From positions 248,001 through 312,000 of the forward strand of contig NW_023501091.1 in assembly GCF_014066305.1 (NCBI RefSeq): a stretch of 64,000 nucleotides of DNA. Direction: 5' to 3'. Of this stretch, positions 13,812 to 23,732 are shown piece by piece (position 1 is the stretch's first letter; each line of letters starts with the position of its first letter). The DNA is from Letharia columbiana. Taxonomy: Eukaryota > Ascomycota > Lecanoromycetes > Lecanorales > Parmeliaceae. The notes below the pieces were generated by a model that ran no database searches, had not been told where the DNA came from, and saw only the letters and a list, made by a program, of their open reading frames with translations. Both the position numbers and the translations under genes were made by a program.

Positions 13812-14330
13812 ATGAACACAATCGTCTTCGGTAGCCCTCGCCTAAAGGTTACTCAACGTCTCAGGCACGTACACCCCTTTTGCCCGCCTCTTAGAGCCCC
13901 TACTGACGCCCCCAGGCCACCCCTCCGCGAATCCGCTACTGCTGGCAATCGATCCCGCAAGCGAGCCCAACAGCTACCTACTACTGCTCATAAACGCGTT
14001 GGAAGGCCCTCAAAAAGAGCCCGAACGGATACGTCCTCCCCTACAGATTCCTCCCAAGCCAGCGGTGGTGCACCCAGCGATGCTACCTCCCAAGACGCGT
14101 CTTCCTCTCATAAACGCGTTGGAAAGCCCTCAAAAAGAGCCCCCACTCAGCTAGCCACTCAGTCTAATACTCTACAAGAGGAGGAGCAAGAGGAGGAACT
14201 ACAACAGGCAAATGCGGAGAACACTGCGGAGAAACCAAGCGGCAACAAGGCCACCATCGTCAAGAACACGGCTCAGCTCTCCAAGATCCCACATTATATC
14301 AGTCATCCACTCAGTCAGCCACTCAGCTAG
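13812..14330 (+). CDS. repeat-borne ORF with two AT-hook-like motifs
   Basis: A 172-codon frame with an ATG in a reasonable context. It is rich in R, K, S and P at the start and Q, E and A at the end. It contains HKRVGRPSKRAR at about residues 58-69 and a second HKRVGKPSKRAP about 40 residues later, both similar to AT-hook DNA-minor-groove motifs. The tail LQEEEQEEELQQANAENTAE is encoded by the first unit of the downstream repeat array, and the frame closes at a TAG in the next unit. In copy 2 of the unit the matching start codon is ATA. I know no family for it. It may be a degraded element-encoded protein rather than a host gene. Confidence 0.4.
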   Translation: MNTIVFGSPRLKVTQRLRHVHPFCPPLRAPTDAPRPPLRESATAGNRSRKRAQQLPTTAHKRVGRPSKRARTDTSSPTDSSQASGGAPSDATSQDASSSHKRVGKPSKRAPTQLATQSNTLQEEEQEEELQQANAENTAEKPSGNKATIVKNTAQLSKIPHYISHPLSQPLS

Positions 14331-14850
14331 CCACTCAGTCTAATACTCTATAAGAGGAGGAGTAAGAGGAGGAACTATAACAGGCAAATGCGGAGAACAC
14401 TGCGGAGAAACCAAGCGGCAACAAGGCCACCATCGTCAAGAACACGGCTCAGCTCTCCAAGATCTCACGTCATATCAGTCATCCACTCAGTCAGCTACTC
14501 AGCTAGCCACTCAATCTAATACTCTATGAGAGGAGGAGTAAGAGGAGGAACTATAATAGGTAACTGCGGAGAACACTGCGGAGAACACTATGGAGAATAC
14601 TGCGGAGAAACCAAGCGACAACAAGGCCACCATCGTCAAGAACACGGCTCAGCTCTCCAAGATCCCACGTCATATCAGTTATCCACTCAGTCAGCCACTC
14701 AGCTAGCCACTCAGTCTGATACTCTACAAGAGGAGGAGCAAGAGGAGGAACTACAACAGGCAAATGCGGAGAACACTGCGGAGAAATCAAGCGGCAACAA
14801 GGCCACCATCGTCAAGAACACGGCTCAGCTCTCCAAGATCCCACGTCATA
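14150..14850 (+). repeat. minisatellite array, four units of about 175-200 bp
   Basis: The landmark CTAATACTC/CTGATACTC recurs at about 14161, 14338, 14513 and 14713, giving spacings of 177, 175 and 200 bases. The longer unit has two extra copies of a 12-bp subrepeat, GCGGAGAACACT and variants. Middle units carry CTATAAGAG where outer units have CTACAAGAG, a change consistent with mild RIP. The related array at 22560-23732 belongs to copy 2. Confidence 0.85.
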
Positions 14851-15366
14851 TGCTCTCCACGGTTCCACATCAAATCATCACTCAGCAAGCGGAGAACACC
14901 ACTGCAACTTGGCCTGTCATCCCCACTGCATTGATATAGTACATCACTGCGGCCTCTGCAGGAGGAACATCGGACGATGCATATTTGGACGAATTGAAAC
15001 CGTCCGATGTCTACAGCTATTTCATTATTCGAAAGATTTCACTGCGGCAGGAGATATTGTGGGATTCACACCACTAACTGGCACGTTATCTCCATTTCTT
15101 TCCGGTATTTCGATACTTCTTGCCATAAGAACATAGCCTTTCTCTGTTTTTTGTGGGCAATTATTACGGATCAATTCTCTACACTCGATATACCTTCCTA
15201 ATTAGGCCTTAGCGCACCTCTCTCCGCACATATGTGCCTGTATACCACATAGATTGAATCAATTTTGTAGTGGTGGAAGTAGGTCAAAAACGCACAGCAA
15301 GCGATTAGAGTTCGATTTGACTTAGGGCTAGGGCTAAAATTCGATTTGACTTAGAAAAATCCAACT

Positions 15367-15385
15367 CCATGAATTTAATTCATGG
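15367..15385. repeat. 19-nt palindrome at the junction of the two repeat copies
   Basis: CCATGAAT and its complement ATTCATGG flank a 3-nt spacer, 12 bases before copy 2 begins at 15397. Just upstream, ATTCGATTTGACTTAG occurs at about 15337 with a near copy at about 15309. Function unknown. Confidence 0.6.
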
Positions 15386-15396
15386 GCCTTTACTTG

Positions 15397-15737
15397 TATA
15401 AAAGAATAAGGTAGGGCTGAACTAGAAAACCTTGAATTTGTATGTGCAGCCAATCATCAATTCAGGGTCACTACGCTCTTTAGTTAGACCGGCTGAGTCA
15501 GCCCGCTAGCCCTCCCGAGCTCCCTCATCAAAAATTTGTGTGTAGAAGTTTTACACTCTGAAATAACCAGCTCCCTACGGATGCTATTTCTTCATAATTT
15601 CGTAAATTATAGAGCTCAGTTTGCGCTTTCTAACGCTGTAAAAATAATGAAGTTTGGCCTACTATTGGTGGATGAAATAAACATTCAAATATGGTAGTTA
15701 TGGTAGCCACACCAGACGCGTCCGGGATCGGATAATA
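15397..15737 (+). repeat. tandem repeat unit, copy 2, left part
   Basis: This repeats 13414-13744 with small changes and stops at GGATAATA, exactly where a terminal-inverted-repeat element begins at 15738. The unit resumes at 22213 with the same GGATAATA, then CCTTCCACCTGTTTGT as in copy 1. Confidence 0.8.
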
Positions 15738-15766
15738 GGGAGCTTTTAAACCTCAGCCCACCCCCA

Positions 15767-15780
15767 CGGTAATATTACCG
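15767..15780. repeat. palindrome containing TAATATTAC
   Basis: CGGTAATATTACCG is a perfect 14-base palindrome 7 bases inside the left terminal inverted repeat. Its centre is identical to the nonanucleotide at rolling-circle origins of geminiviruses and related circular ssDNA replicons. No Rep-like reading frame is visible nearby, so this may be chance. Confidence 0.5.
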
Positions 15781-15926
15781 GAGAACGATTAGGCCGACCC
15801 GCCGGATTAGTAAGGCCCTCCCATAGTAATTTGGCAGCCCTCCTTACCTGTTGCACTCTTCTTCTCCATACCTCGCTGTCGCCTATTAATTTTTTTGAAG
15901 CTATCTATAACTCCGCCCCGCCCACT

Positions 15927-16403
15927 ATGACCTCTTAAGAACGCGTCGTTCGCCAGCCCCCGTAATACGGGGGCTTCGAGGATACTTAGGAGGAGCTGGA
16001 TTGGTACGGCAGTAACCCTGAAGGTATTAATCGGGATCGTCCTCTACCAGAGGTTCTCTCGGAAGACGATATGGCTTTGCCGTAGGAGAAGGATGAGAGT
16101 GACCTCAGTGATGCTGAGTGGAGTCGCGGCACGTACTCTGACGCGTCTAGATCGCCGTCGCCACCATTCAACACCCTCCCTATCTTCTACCACCCCTCTA
16201 TTAAGCGAAAAATCTCTGTCAGTCTTAATAAGCAGAAAGAGCCGCGAAACGGGACCAAACGCAGCAAACTCGCGCCTATGATACCCTCGGAGGTCGCGTC
16301 AACAATGCTGAAGTTGCCCGTGGACACTCCGAGTACGATGGATTGGGGACGATGTAAGGGAGCGTATTTCCGCCCAGTGGGTGGAGGAGCTCGCCGGCGA
16401 TGA
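15927..16403 (+). pseudogene. decayed ORF inside the TIR element
   Basis: A 158-codon frame runs from ATG (15927) to TGA (16401-16403) with four internal stops, all TAA or TAG in places where CAA or CAG would read through. Between stops the sequence looks coding: EELDWYGSNPEGINRDRPLP, then an S/D/E-rich stretch, then SPSPPFNTLPIFYHPSIKRK. I do not recognise the protein. The stop pattern matches mild RIP on the coding strand. It lies between the left TIR and the Copia-type insertion, so it is probably part of the TIR element's cargo or transposase gene. Confidence 0.5.
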
Positions 16404-16597
16404 ACATAACATAGCCCGGCTAGAGGCGCCAGCGAGGCGGAGTGGGAAGGATTAGACTAGACTATATAGGCAACACCACCGATAAAGTCCTCTTCCCCGT
16501 GGAAATCCCCAGCTCCGGTGGCGGCGAGTCTCCTTTCCGCCCTGTATGCCTCGGGAAGGCGGAGAGCCTCTATTATACGAATAGCCTCATCGGTAAC

Positions 16598-16769
16598 TGT
16601 TGGAACGACTCAACACTCGCTACCACTAGTACTCATTCGGTCTAGTCATGGGTATATAAAGGCATTCTCTATACATAGATATCCTTCTTCCTTAGACATT
16701 ATTAAGACTATTATATTTAGTAATAGATCTTATTATAGCAGTAACTATATATCTAGGTATTTATTAACA
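16598..16769 (+). repeat. 5' LTR of the Copia-type element
   Basis: 172 bp, beginning TGTTGGAACG and ending TTATTAACA. The first half is identical to the 3' LTR. The last ~85 bases carry about ten T or A bases where the 3' LTR has C or G. It contains GGGTATATAAAGGC, a plausible promoter TATA box. Confidence 0.9.
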
Positions 16770-19700
16770 CTAATTAGTATACTTTAATACTAATATACAG
16801 ATTAGCAAGGCTATACTCTTAAAGAAAGTCTATCTCGATATCGCCGCGGTACTTTACACGGTTCTATATTACTTAATCGATTTCGCTTATTATAACGATT
16901 CGATTAAATAGAACTATAATTTCTATAATTCCTACGACTTCTACTCAGCAGAGAAAATATCTAGAAAATATTTAAAAAATACTAAATATTATTAAGCTTT
17001 ACACTATATTAATATATAATATATATTAAAATAGATATTAAAATGGCTATTAACTCTCTATCTATAATTATAAGTAAGCTAGAGAAACTATAAGAAGCTA
17101 AGCCATTAGACATTAAGGAGAAACTCGAAAAATTCGTTCGTTAAAGGGTATAATAATATAAAATATATAAATTTAATATACTCTCTAACGTCTTTATTAA
17201 CGACTTTACTCTATACGTTAAAGAGAACTTCGAGGTTCTTAGTAAGAACGTTATTATTAGTTTACGAGATTATCTATGGGTTAATAGAGCCTATATTAAG
17301 AAAGAAAGAGAACTCTCGATGGCTAAAGAATTAGCAGACATAATTAAGGAAGAGATCCCATGGCCATTAAACGACGAAGATCGTCTCCTATTAAAACCAT
17401 CTTATTACTACTCTTAGTAATCGTTTTAATTAATATAGAAATAATAGCCTTATCGATTAAAGAATACTATTTCTCTTCCCCCGCAACCGTCTTATTAATC
17501 GAAGAATTCTACTTTAATTCTCTCTCTAATACCAGCTTACGACTTAAATTATCGAGTCTTATATCTACTACTCTCGCCTTATTAAGTTATTTAAAACTTC
17601 GATATCGAATAAAACTATAGTTATAGTAAGAAACTTATTATTCTAGTTAAATTATACACTATCGAGAAGAAGTATAATAGAAGTTCTATCGAGAGTCTTA
17701 GCTATAAATTCATGATTTTTATAAATCTTTATAAGAGAGCCGAGATTCCTTAATAGATCCTTCAAATAGCATTTTCAACTATACTAAAATCTATGATACT
17801 AAAGTATTACTACTCTAGTTATTAAGGAATTAGCCTTATTATTTAATAACTCTTCGATTAATTTTAGAGCCATTTCGAGAAAGAAGAATATTATTATCTT
17901 ATACTTTATAAGTAAAATAGTATTAGTCTAAGAGGCTTACTTCGAGCTAATCTCGAAAAGAATAAGGGGACTATCTTTAATAAGATGATTTAATAACTCC
18001 GCTAAATCTAAAGAGGGCTAGACTACGAATTTCAGTTAGATATAGCACTTCGAAATAAGATAGTCACCTCTTATAGTAATATCTCTACGTATAGTATTAT
18101 AATCCTATAATAGATAACTATAATTACGGGGCTAATTAATAATATCTATATTATAATCGAGAATTACGAAGAAGCTATAAAGACTGAGAGATTCGAGCTA
18201 TTTAGGCCTATAATATACTTTACTAATCGGAAGTATTATATTAATCGACCTTTAAATTAGCCTTTAAATTAAGGTAATTATAGTAGATCGTCTTCGAAAA
18301 TAAACGGCTTTTAGAAGTGTTATATCTGTAAAAAGACACGCTATTAATTAATTAAGTATATTAATAAGAAACGCTAGAAGTCTCGAAATAAGTTCGCTAA
18401 GCGGTTTATCGGCTCGATTAATAAGCGATATAACTTCTATATTTAAGAGTTTAAAGGTTAAAAAGATAAGACCGAGGATTTCGAGGCCTTAACTCTCGAC
18501 GTTTAAGAAATCGACTTAAAAGAAGCTGAAAACTTTATTACAACTACTTTTATAGTTACATCGAACTAAGTCTAAGTACGTTACTTAGAGCTTTTCAGCT
18601 ATTTTATATATTATAATATTATTAAGTCTAGTAGCTTTCTCAGTATTAGTCGATATATCTTAAAGTAGTTTTATAGTATTATACTAGATATCGAAGTTAT
18701 ATATATATCTACTATTAAATATAATTAAGTAAAAGTCTATATAAGGGAATTTAATATATAATTGAATATTACTATTAATAGTATTATCGTCTAATTTAAA
18801 ATTAAAATAATAGTATTAATTAGAAAACTTATAGTAAATTCGTTTATTAGTTAAGTCGATTTCCACGTGATATAAACTAACACCTTATTTCTACTATATA
18901 TTCAAGATATGAATAGGCTAGAGATCTATCTAAATAATTTTAAGAATTAAGTTATTTTAAGGAATAGATCTATGGTTTTAATTGTTCGCTTTTACGAACA
19001 TCTATTCTTAATATAAAGTCTTATATTAGTTAATTATCTAATCAATATCGAGTTATATTAATTATATCGTTAATTCGATTATCTCTTAGTTAATAGACTT
19101 ATTTATATCTTAGAGAAAGTCGAGTATAATAACTTCGAATATCGTTATATACTTAAATAAATTATCGAGTTCTATATACTCTATCAGAAATACTCTTAAT
19201 TCTTAGATCGTTTCAAATTCTTACTTAAGGATAAAAATAATATCTATTTTAATTATATAATTATTATTAATATTCTTTATATTAATAATAGCCTAGTTCT
19301 ATAAGTTATTAATAAGAAAACTTTATTTTAGACCGCCCGATAGCTAATAAATATAATTATCTTTTATATATAGAATATACTTAGATTATATTAAATAGAT
19401 ATCTATATCAAATCTTTAGACGTTATTATCCACGACGCTGAAATTAACTTTAACAGTACCGAGTTTAGATAAAACGCTAGAACTCTAAGTATTTAAATAA
19501 AATGCGTATTAGTTAAGATCGCTAATTCTATCGACTTAATAAAATAATATTATACTTTATTAAGACGAGCTTATTTAATAATTACTACGGAATTAAAGAA
19601 CTAAGATATTAAAAAGGAGATTTATCTATAAATGGCTATTAAGACTATTAACGATATAGCCGAATATAATAGCCTCGTTCCCATATTACTAGTTTTTAAA

Positions 19701-21887
19701 ATCTTTCCCTATATCATAAACGACGATATATTTACTTTATCTACTATCGAGAGAGTAAAAGCTATTAATATAGTAATAATCGAAGTTATAAAACTTTACG
19801 CTAAGAGATAGATTAATAACGTCTTATATTAGCGAAACGGCTCTTAGACGATAAGAATATATAATACTTTAATTAGTTCCCCGGTATTGGTCTAGAGAAC
19901 GCATTAAAAGAAGTAAACCGGATTATATAAATTGCTAATCACTTCTCGAGAGATATACACCGTCGAATTATCAAATAGTTCTACTAATTTTCAAGTTACT
20001 ATCGTTAAGCCATATTTAAAAGAAATAGATACTTTAATTAAATCTCCCGAGTCCCTCGAATAAGAATCTTCATAGTTAGACGATACTTAATATAAAAATA
20101 ACGATAATAAAGATTATTAAGACTCTTCTTAGGACGCTTCACTACGTTATAACCCTCCTTAACAACGATATATTCTCGCCCGTTTTCGAAACTCTACTAA
20201 TATTACGATCTATATATCTAAGTTCATACTATAGCCATTTTCACCGAACTTCTAGATATTTCGATAAAAAGAACTTAGTAAATTACTTGAAAAGGGTGTA
20301 TTTAAGATTATAAAGACCGAAGATATTCTCATAGAAGCACGAATATTTAATAGTCGTTTTATAGACTAAATTAAGAATAAGAATATTAAGAAAGCCTTCG
20401 AGAAGTCGCGATTAGTAGTATAAGTATTTAATAACTCGAAGAAGCATGGGATTCTCACTTAGGCTTCTACCATTTAACGGACTAGTCAACGACTTATTAT
20501 CGCTCTATTATTAGCTATTCTATAGCTATCTCTATATCTACGCGATATTATTTAGATATATATATAATCTTAATTCGAATTAATTAGAGATATCTTTATT
20601 TTTATCTTAGCTGAAATAGGATTATTATCGAGAATAATACTTCGTATTATTCTCTCTCTCTATGAAATTACTAAGTTCGATATCTATTAGTTTTAGATAT
20701 ATTATAAATATTATATAAAGAAGTTAAAAATAACCCCGTCTATATTCGATACTTATCTATTATTTAATAACGATATAATAGTAATTATTAGCTTATAAAT
20801 CGATAACTCTCTTATCGCCGATACTATCGAGTTTATAAATATAAAATTACGAGAACTATATACCGCTGAACTACTCGCTAAGTTATTCGAGAGACTTACT
20901 TCGAAATAACCTCTCGAATTTAATAAATTCGTTATTACTCTCGAGGATAATATAAGAATTAGTTAATTTAGATAAGCGAAGAAGATTTAATTACTTATAA
21001 TATCGTTTACGAAAGAATAGTATATCGCCTAACGAGTATAAGGAGTATATATCGCTACTATATTACAGTTATAAGCGATATTCGCTCTATTATATATCGC
21101 TTAGATTATAGAGCTTATATATAAGAATACTTAGTATCTAAATCGCTATTTTTTATAGTAAATAAAAGAAAGAGGCTTTATATTCGTTAAGTTAGATATA
21201 ACGTCTCTAAGAATTATAGTTTTTACGAATTCGTTATTCGCTAATAATAAAGATCTCTCTTCTTAAATCGGCTATGTAATAGCCTTAGCTAACGCTTAGA
21301 ATAAGGTTAATATTATTTATTAGTAATCGATTAAATATTACCGAGTTATTAGAAGCGTATTAGCCTTCGAACTTTATATATTATCTCTAGAATTCGACGT
21401 TATAGTTATTATAAAATCTACTCTAGATTAAATCTTCTCTAATACTTCTTAGGGGAAGATACCTCTTTCTATATATATAGACTCGAAATCTCTATACGAA
21501 TATCTTATTAAGCTAGAGATAATATAAGAGAAAAGATTAATAATAGATATTCTATATCTAAGATAGTCATACGAGCGACGAGAAATTATCGAGATTCTAT
21601 AAATTAGAGGAGATAAGAATCTAGCTAATTTAATAATAAAGGATAAGGGATATAACGTACTATAATATCTAGTAAATATAAATTATCTAGAATTAAATCT
21701 AGAAGGCTAGATGAAAAGATAAGATATTAATATTAACTAATAGAAAGCCGTCTTAGCGTAGTGCTACTAGAAATACGCCGAGTATAATCGAATCTACGCC
21801 CACTACAGCAGAGGGAGTAATTGCGATTATAAGGGTTATGGAGAAGGAATATAACATATAAATAGCCTCATTTTCTGTTTTTGCCAC

Positions 21888-22059
21888 TGTTGGAACGACT
21901 CAACACTCGCTACCACTAGTACTCATTCGGTCTAGTCATGGGTATATAAAGGCATTCTCTATACATAGATATCCTTCTTCCTTAGACATCATTAAGACTA
22001 CCACATCTAATAATAGATCTTATTATAGCAGTAACTGTATACCCAGGTATTTACCAACA
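21888..22059 (+). repeat. 3' LTR of the Copia-type element
   Basis: 172 bp, beginning TGTTGGAACG and ending TTACCAACA, so its ends form the inverted hexamer TGTTGG/CCAACA. It keeps CA and TG dinucleotides throughout. GTTAC follows it. Confidence 0.9.
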
Positions 22060-22212
22060 GTTACAGCGAGATCTAACGACGGTGTGATAGTGACAGCGAG
22101 GTTGCTACGAGGCCGCGCCTTATTTTGGTGTGACCCCCATACAAATCTGGCGCGGCCTTGTAATCCCGCTACTGGTATTTTTCTTAGCATGGGCTGAGGT
22201 TTAAAAGCATCC

Positions 22213-23732
22213 GGATAATAATCCTTCCACCTGTTTGTTTATTTGTATAACCATTATTCTTCCACCATTCTACCAATTCTATCAATTCCACCAATATAAA
22301 CACAATCGTCCTCGGTACCCCTCGCGGAAACGTTACTAAACGCTTCAGGCACGTACACCCCTTTTGCCCGCCTCTTAGAGCCCCTACTAACGCGAATCGA
22401 GGCCGCAAGCGAGCCCAACAGCTACCTACTACTGCTCATAAACGCGTTAGAAGATCCTCAAAAAGAGCCCGAACGGATTCACAGCCATCGTCCTCCCCTA
22501 CATACTACTCGACCAGCCGCTCAGTCAACACTACCTACCCTATCAGCTTAGCAATCTACTCAGTCAGCCACTCAGCTAGCCACTCAGTCTGATACTCTAC
22601 AAGAGAAGGAGTAAGAGGAGGAACTACAACAGGCAAATGCGGAGAACACTGCGGAGAACACTACGGAGAACACTGCGGAGAAACCAAGCGGCAACAAGGC
22701 CACCATCGTCAAGAACACGGCTCAGCTCTCCGAGATCCCACGTCATATACTCTCCACGGTTCCACATCAAATCATCACTCAGCAAGCGGAGAACACCACT
22801 GCAACTTGGCCTGTCATCCCCACTGCATTAAGGAGTAAGAGAAGGAACTACAACAGGCAAATGCGGAGAACACTGCGGAGAAACCAAGCGGCAACAAGGC
22901 CACCATCGTCAAAAACACGCCTCAGCTCTCCAAGATCCCACGTCATATGCTCTCCACGGTTCCACATCAAATCATCACTCAGCAAGCGGAGAACACCACT
23001 GCAACTTAGCCTGTCATCCCCACTGCATTAAGGAGTAAGAGGAGGAACTACAACAGGCAAATGCGGAGAACACTGCGGAGAACACTATGGAGAACACTGC
23101 GGAGAAACCAAGCGGCAATAAGGCCACCATCGTCAAGAACACAGCTCAGCTCTCCAAGATCTCACGTCATATGCTCTCCACGGTTCCACATCAAATCATC
23201 ACTCAGCAAGCGGAGAACACCACTACAACTTGGCCTATCATCCCCACTACATTGATATGATACATCACTGCAATAACGTCATAAGAGGAGGATCTACTGC
23301 GACGATGACAGTTAATTAAGCCTCTGCAGAAGGAATATCGCAAGAGGAGGAACTATAACAGGCAAATGCGGAGAACACTGCGGAGAACACTACGGAGAAC
23401 ACTGCGGAGAAACTAAGCGGCAACAAGGCCACCATCGTCAAGAACACGGCTCAGCTCTCCAAGATCCCACGTCATATGCTCTCCACGGTTCCACATCAAA
23501 TCATCACTCAGTAAGCGGAGAACACCACTGCAACTTGGCCGTTCCACATCAAATCATCACTCAGCAAGCGGAGAACACCACTGCAACTTGGCCTGTCATC
23601 CCCACTACATTGAGGAGTAAGAGGAGGAACTACAACAGGTAAATGCGGAGAACACTGCGGAGAAACCAAGCGGCAACAAGGCCACCATCGTCAAGAACAC
23701 GGCTCAGCTCTCCAAGATCCCACGTCATATGC
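22213..23732 (+). repeat. tandem repeat unit, copy 2, right part, with expanded minisatellite
   Basis: This resumes copy 2 after the TIR insertion and follows copy 1 closely, including CACGTACACCCCTTTTGCCC and the AAACGCGTTRGAAG segment. The start codon of the copy 1 ORF is ATA here (near 22293), so that ORF is closed. From about 22560 the array continues with at least five units containing GCGGAGAACACT subrepeats and repeated blocks starting CTCTCCACGGTTCCACATC (about 22750, 22945, 23170, 23478). It ends abruptly at about 23732, where the AT-rich block starts. Arginine-rich frames at 22637-22831 and 23061-23255 are wrong-frame readings of the array. Confidence 0.8.

Larger units (their letters stand above)
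13414..15396 (+). repeat. tandem repeat unit, copy 1 (about 2 kb)
   Basis: A unit of normal base composition begins at TATAAAAGAATAAGGTAGGG and recurs from 15397. Shared landmarks are the first 70 bases, the segment around 13568-13675 versus 15550-15668, and the site GGATAATA (13737-13744 versus 15730-15737). Copy 1 is uninterrupted and carries the ORF at 13812-14330, the repeat array at about 14150-14850 and a short palindrome at its end. Because copy 2 continues at 22213, the two are head-to-tail tandem copies rather than LTRs. I do not recognise the element family. Confidence 0.75.
16598..22059 (+). mobile_element. Ty1/Copia-type LTR retrotransposon, RIP-degraded, nested in the TIR element
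   Basis: It has two LTRs of exactly 172 bp (TGTTGG...AACA) and a 5.1 kb interior. Plus-strand reading with many stops shows gag-like sequence (about 17040-17400), a damaged zinc-knuckle-like segment (KCYICKK, about 18310), integrase-like sequence between about 18980 and 20040 (for example VIIHDAEINFNSTEF), then reverse transcriptase-like sequence from about 20290 and RNase H-like sequence to about 21720. Integrase before reverse transcriptase is the Copia order. The flanks are GTAAC on the left and GTTAC on the right. The interior is RIP-depleted of CA and TG, while the outer LTR halves and the last 130 bases of interior are not. It cannot encode protein. Confidence 0.85.
15738..22212. mobile_element. 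TIR transposon (8-bp target duplication, hAT-like size) carrying a nested LTR element
   Basis: Left end 15738-15760 and right end 22190-22212 are 23-bp inverted repeats matching at 21 of 23 positions, sharing GCTTTTAAACCTCAGCCCA. Both sides are flanked by GGATAATA (15730-15737 and 22213-22220). The sister copy of the repeat unit has a single GGATAATA at 13737-13744, so it is the empty site. An 8-bp duplication is typical of hAT elements, but no transposase is recognisable, so the superfamily is inference. Without the nested Copia-type element the transposon is about 1.0 kb. It contains the pseudogene at 15927-16403 and a 10-bp-stem hairpin near the right end (22110-22119 with 22149-22158). 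Confidence 0.75.

Noticed and set aside
13414..15737. The ~330-bp similar segments at 13414 and 15397 as LTRs of a small retrotransposon
   Set aside because: The second segment continues into the same internal sequence at 22213 onward once the TIR element is removed, so these are tandem copies of a larger unit, not terminal repeats.
17360..17620. 86-aa plus-strand ORF inside the Copia-type element
   Set aside because: It is a chance open stretch in a RIP-mutated interior, rich in I, L and S codons created by AT bias.
22637..23255. Arginine-rich ORFs starting MRRTLRRTL at 22637-22831 and 23061-23255
   Set aside because: They are wrong-frame translations of the GCGGAGAACACT minisatellite and recur because the repeat recurs.
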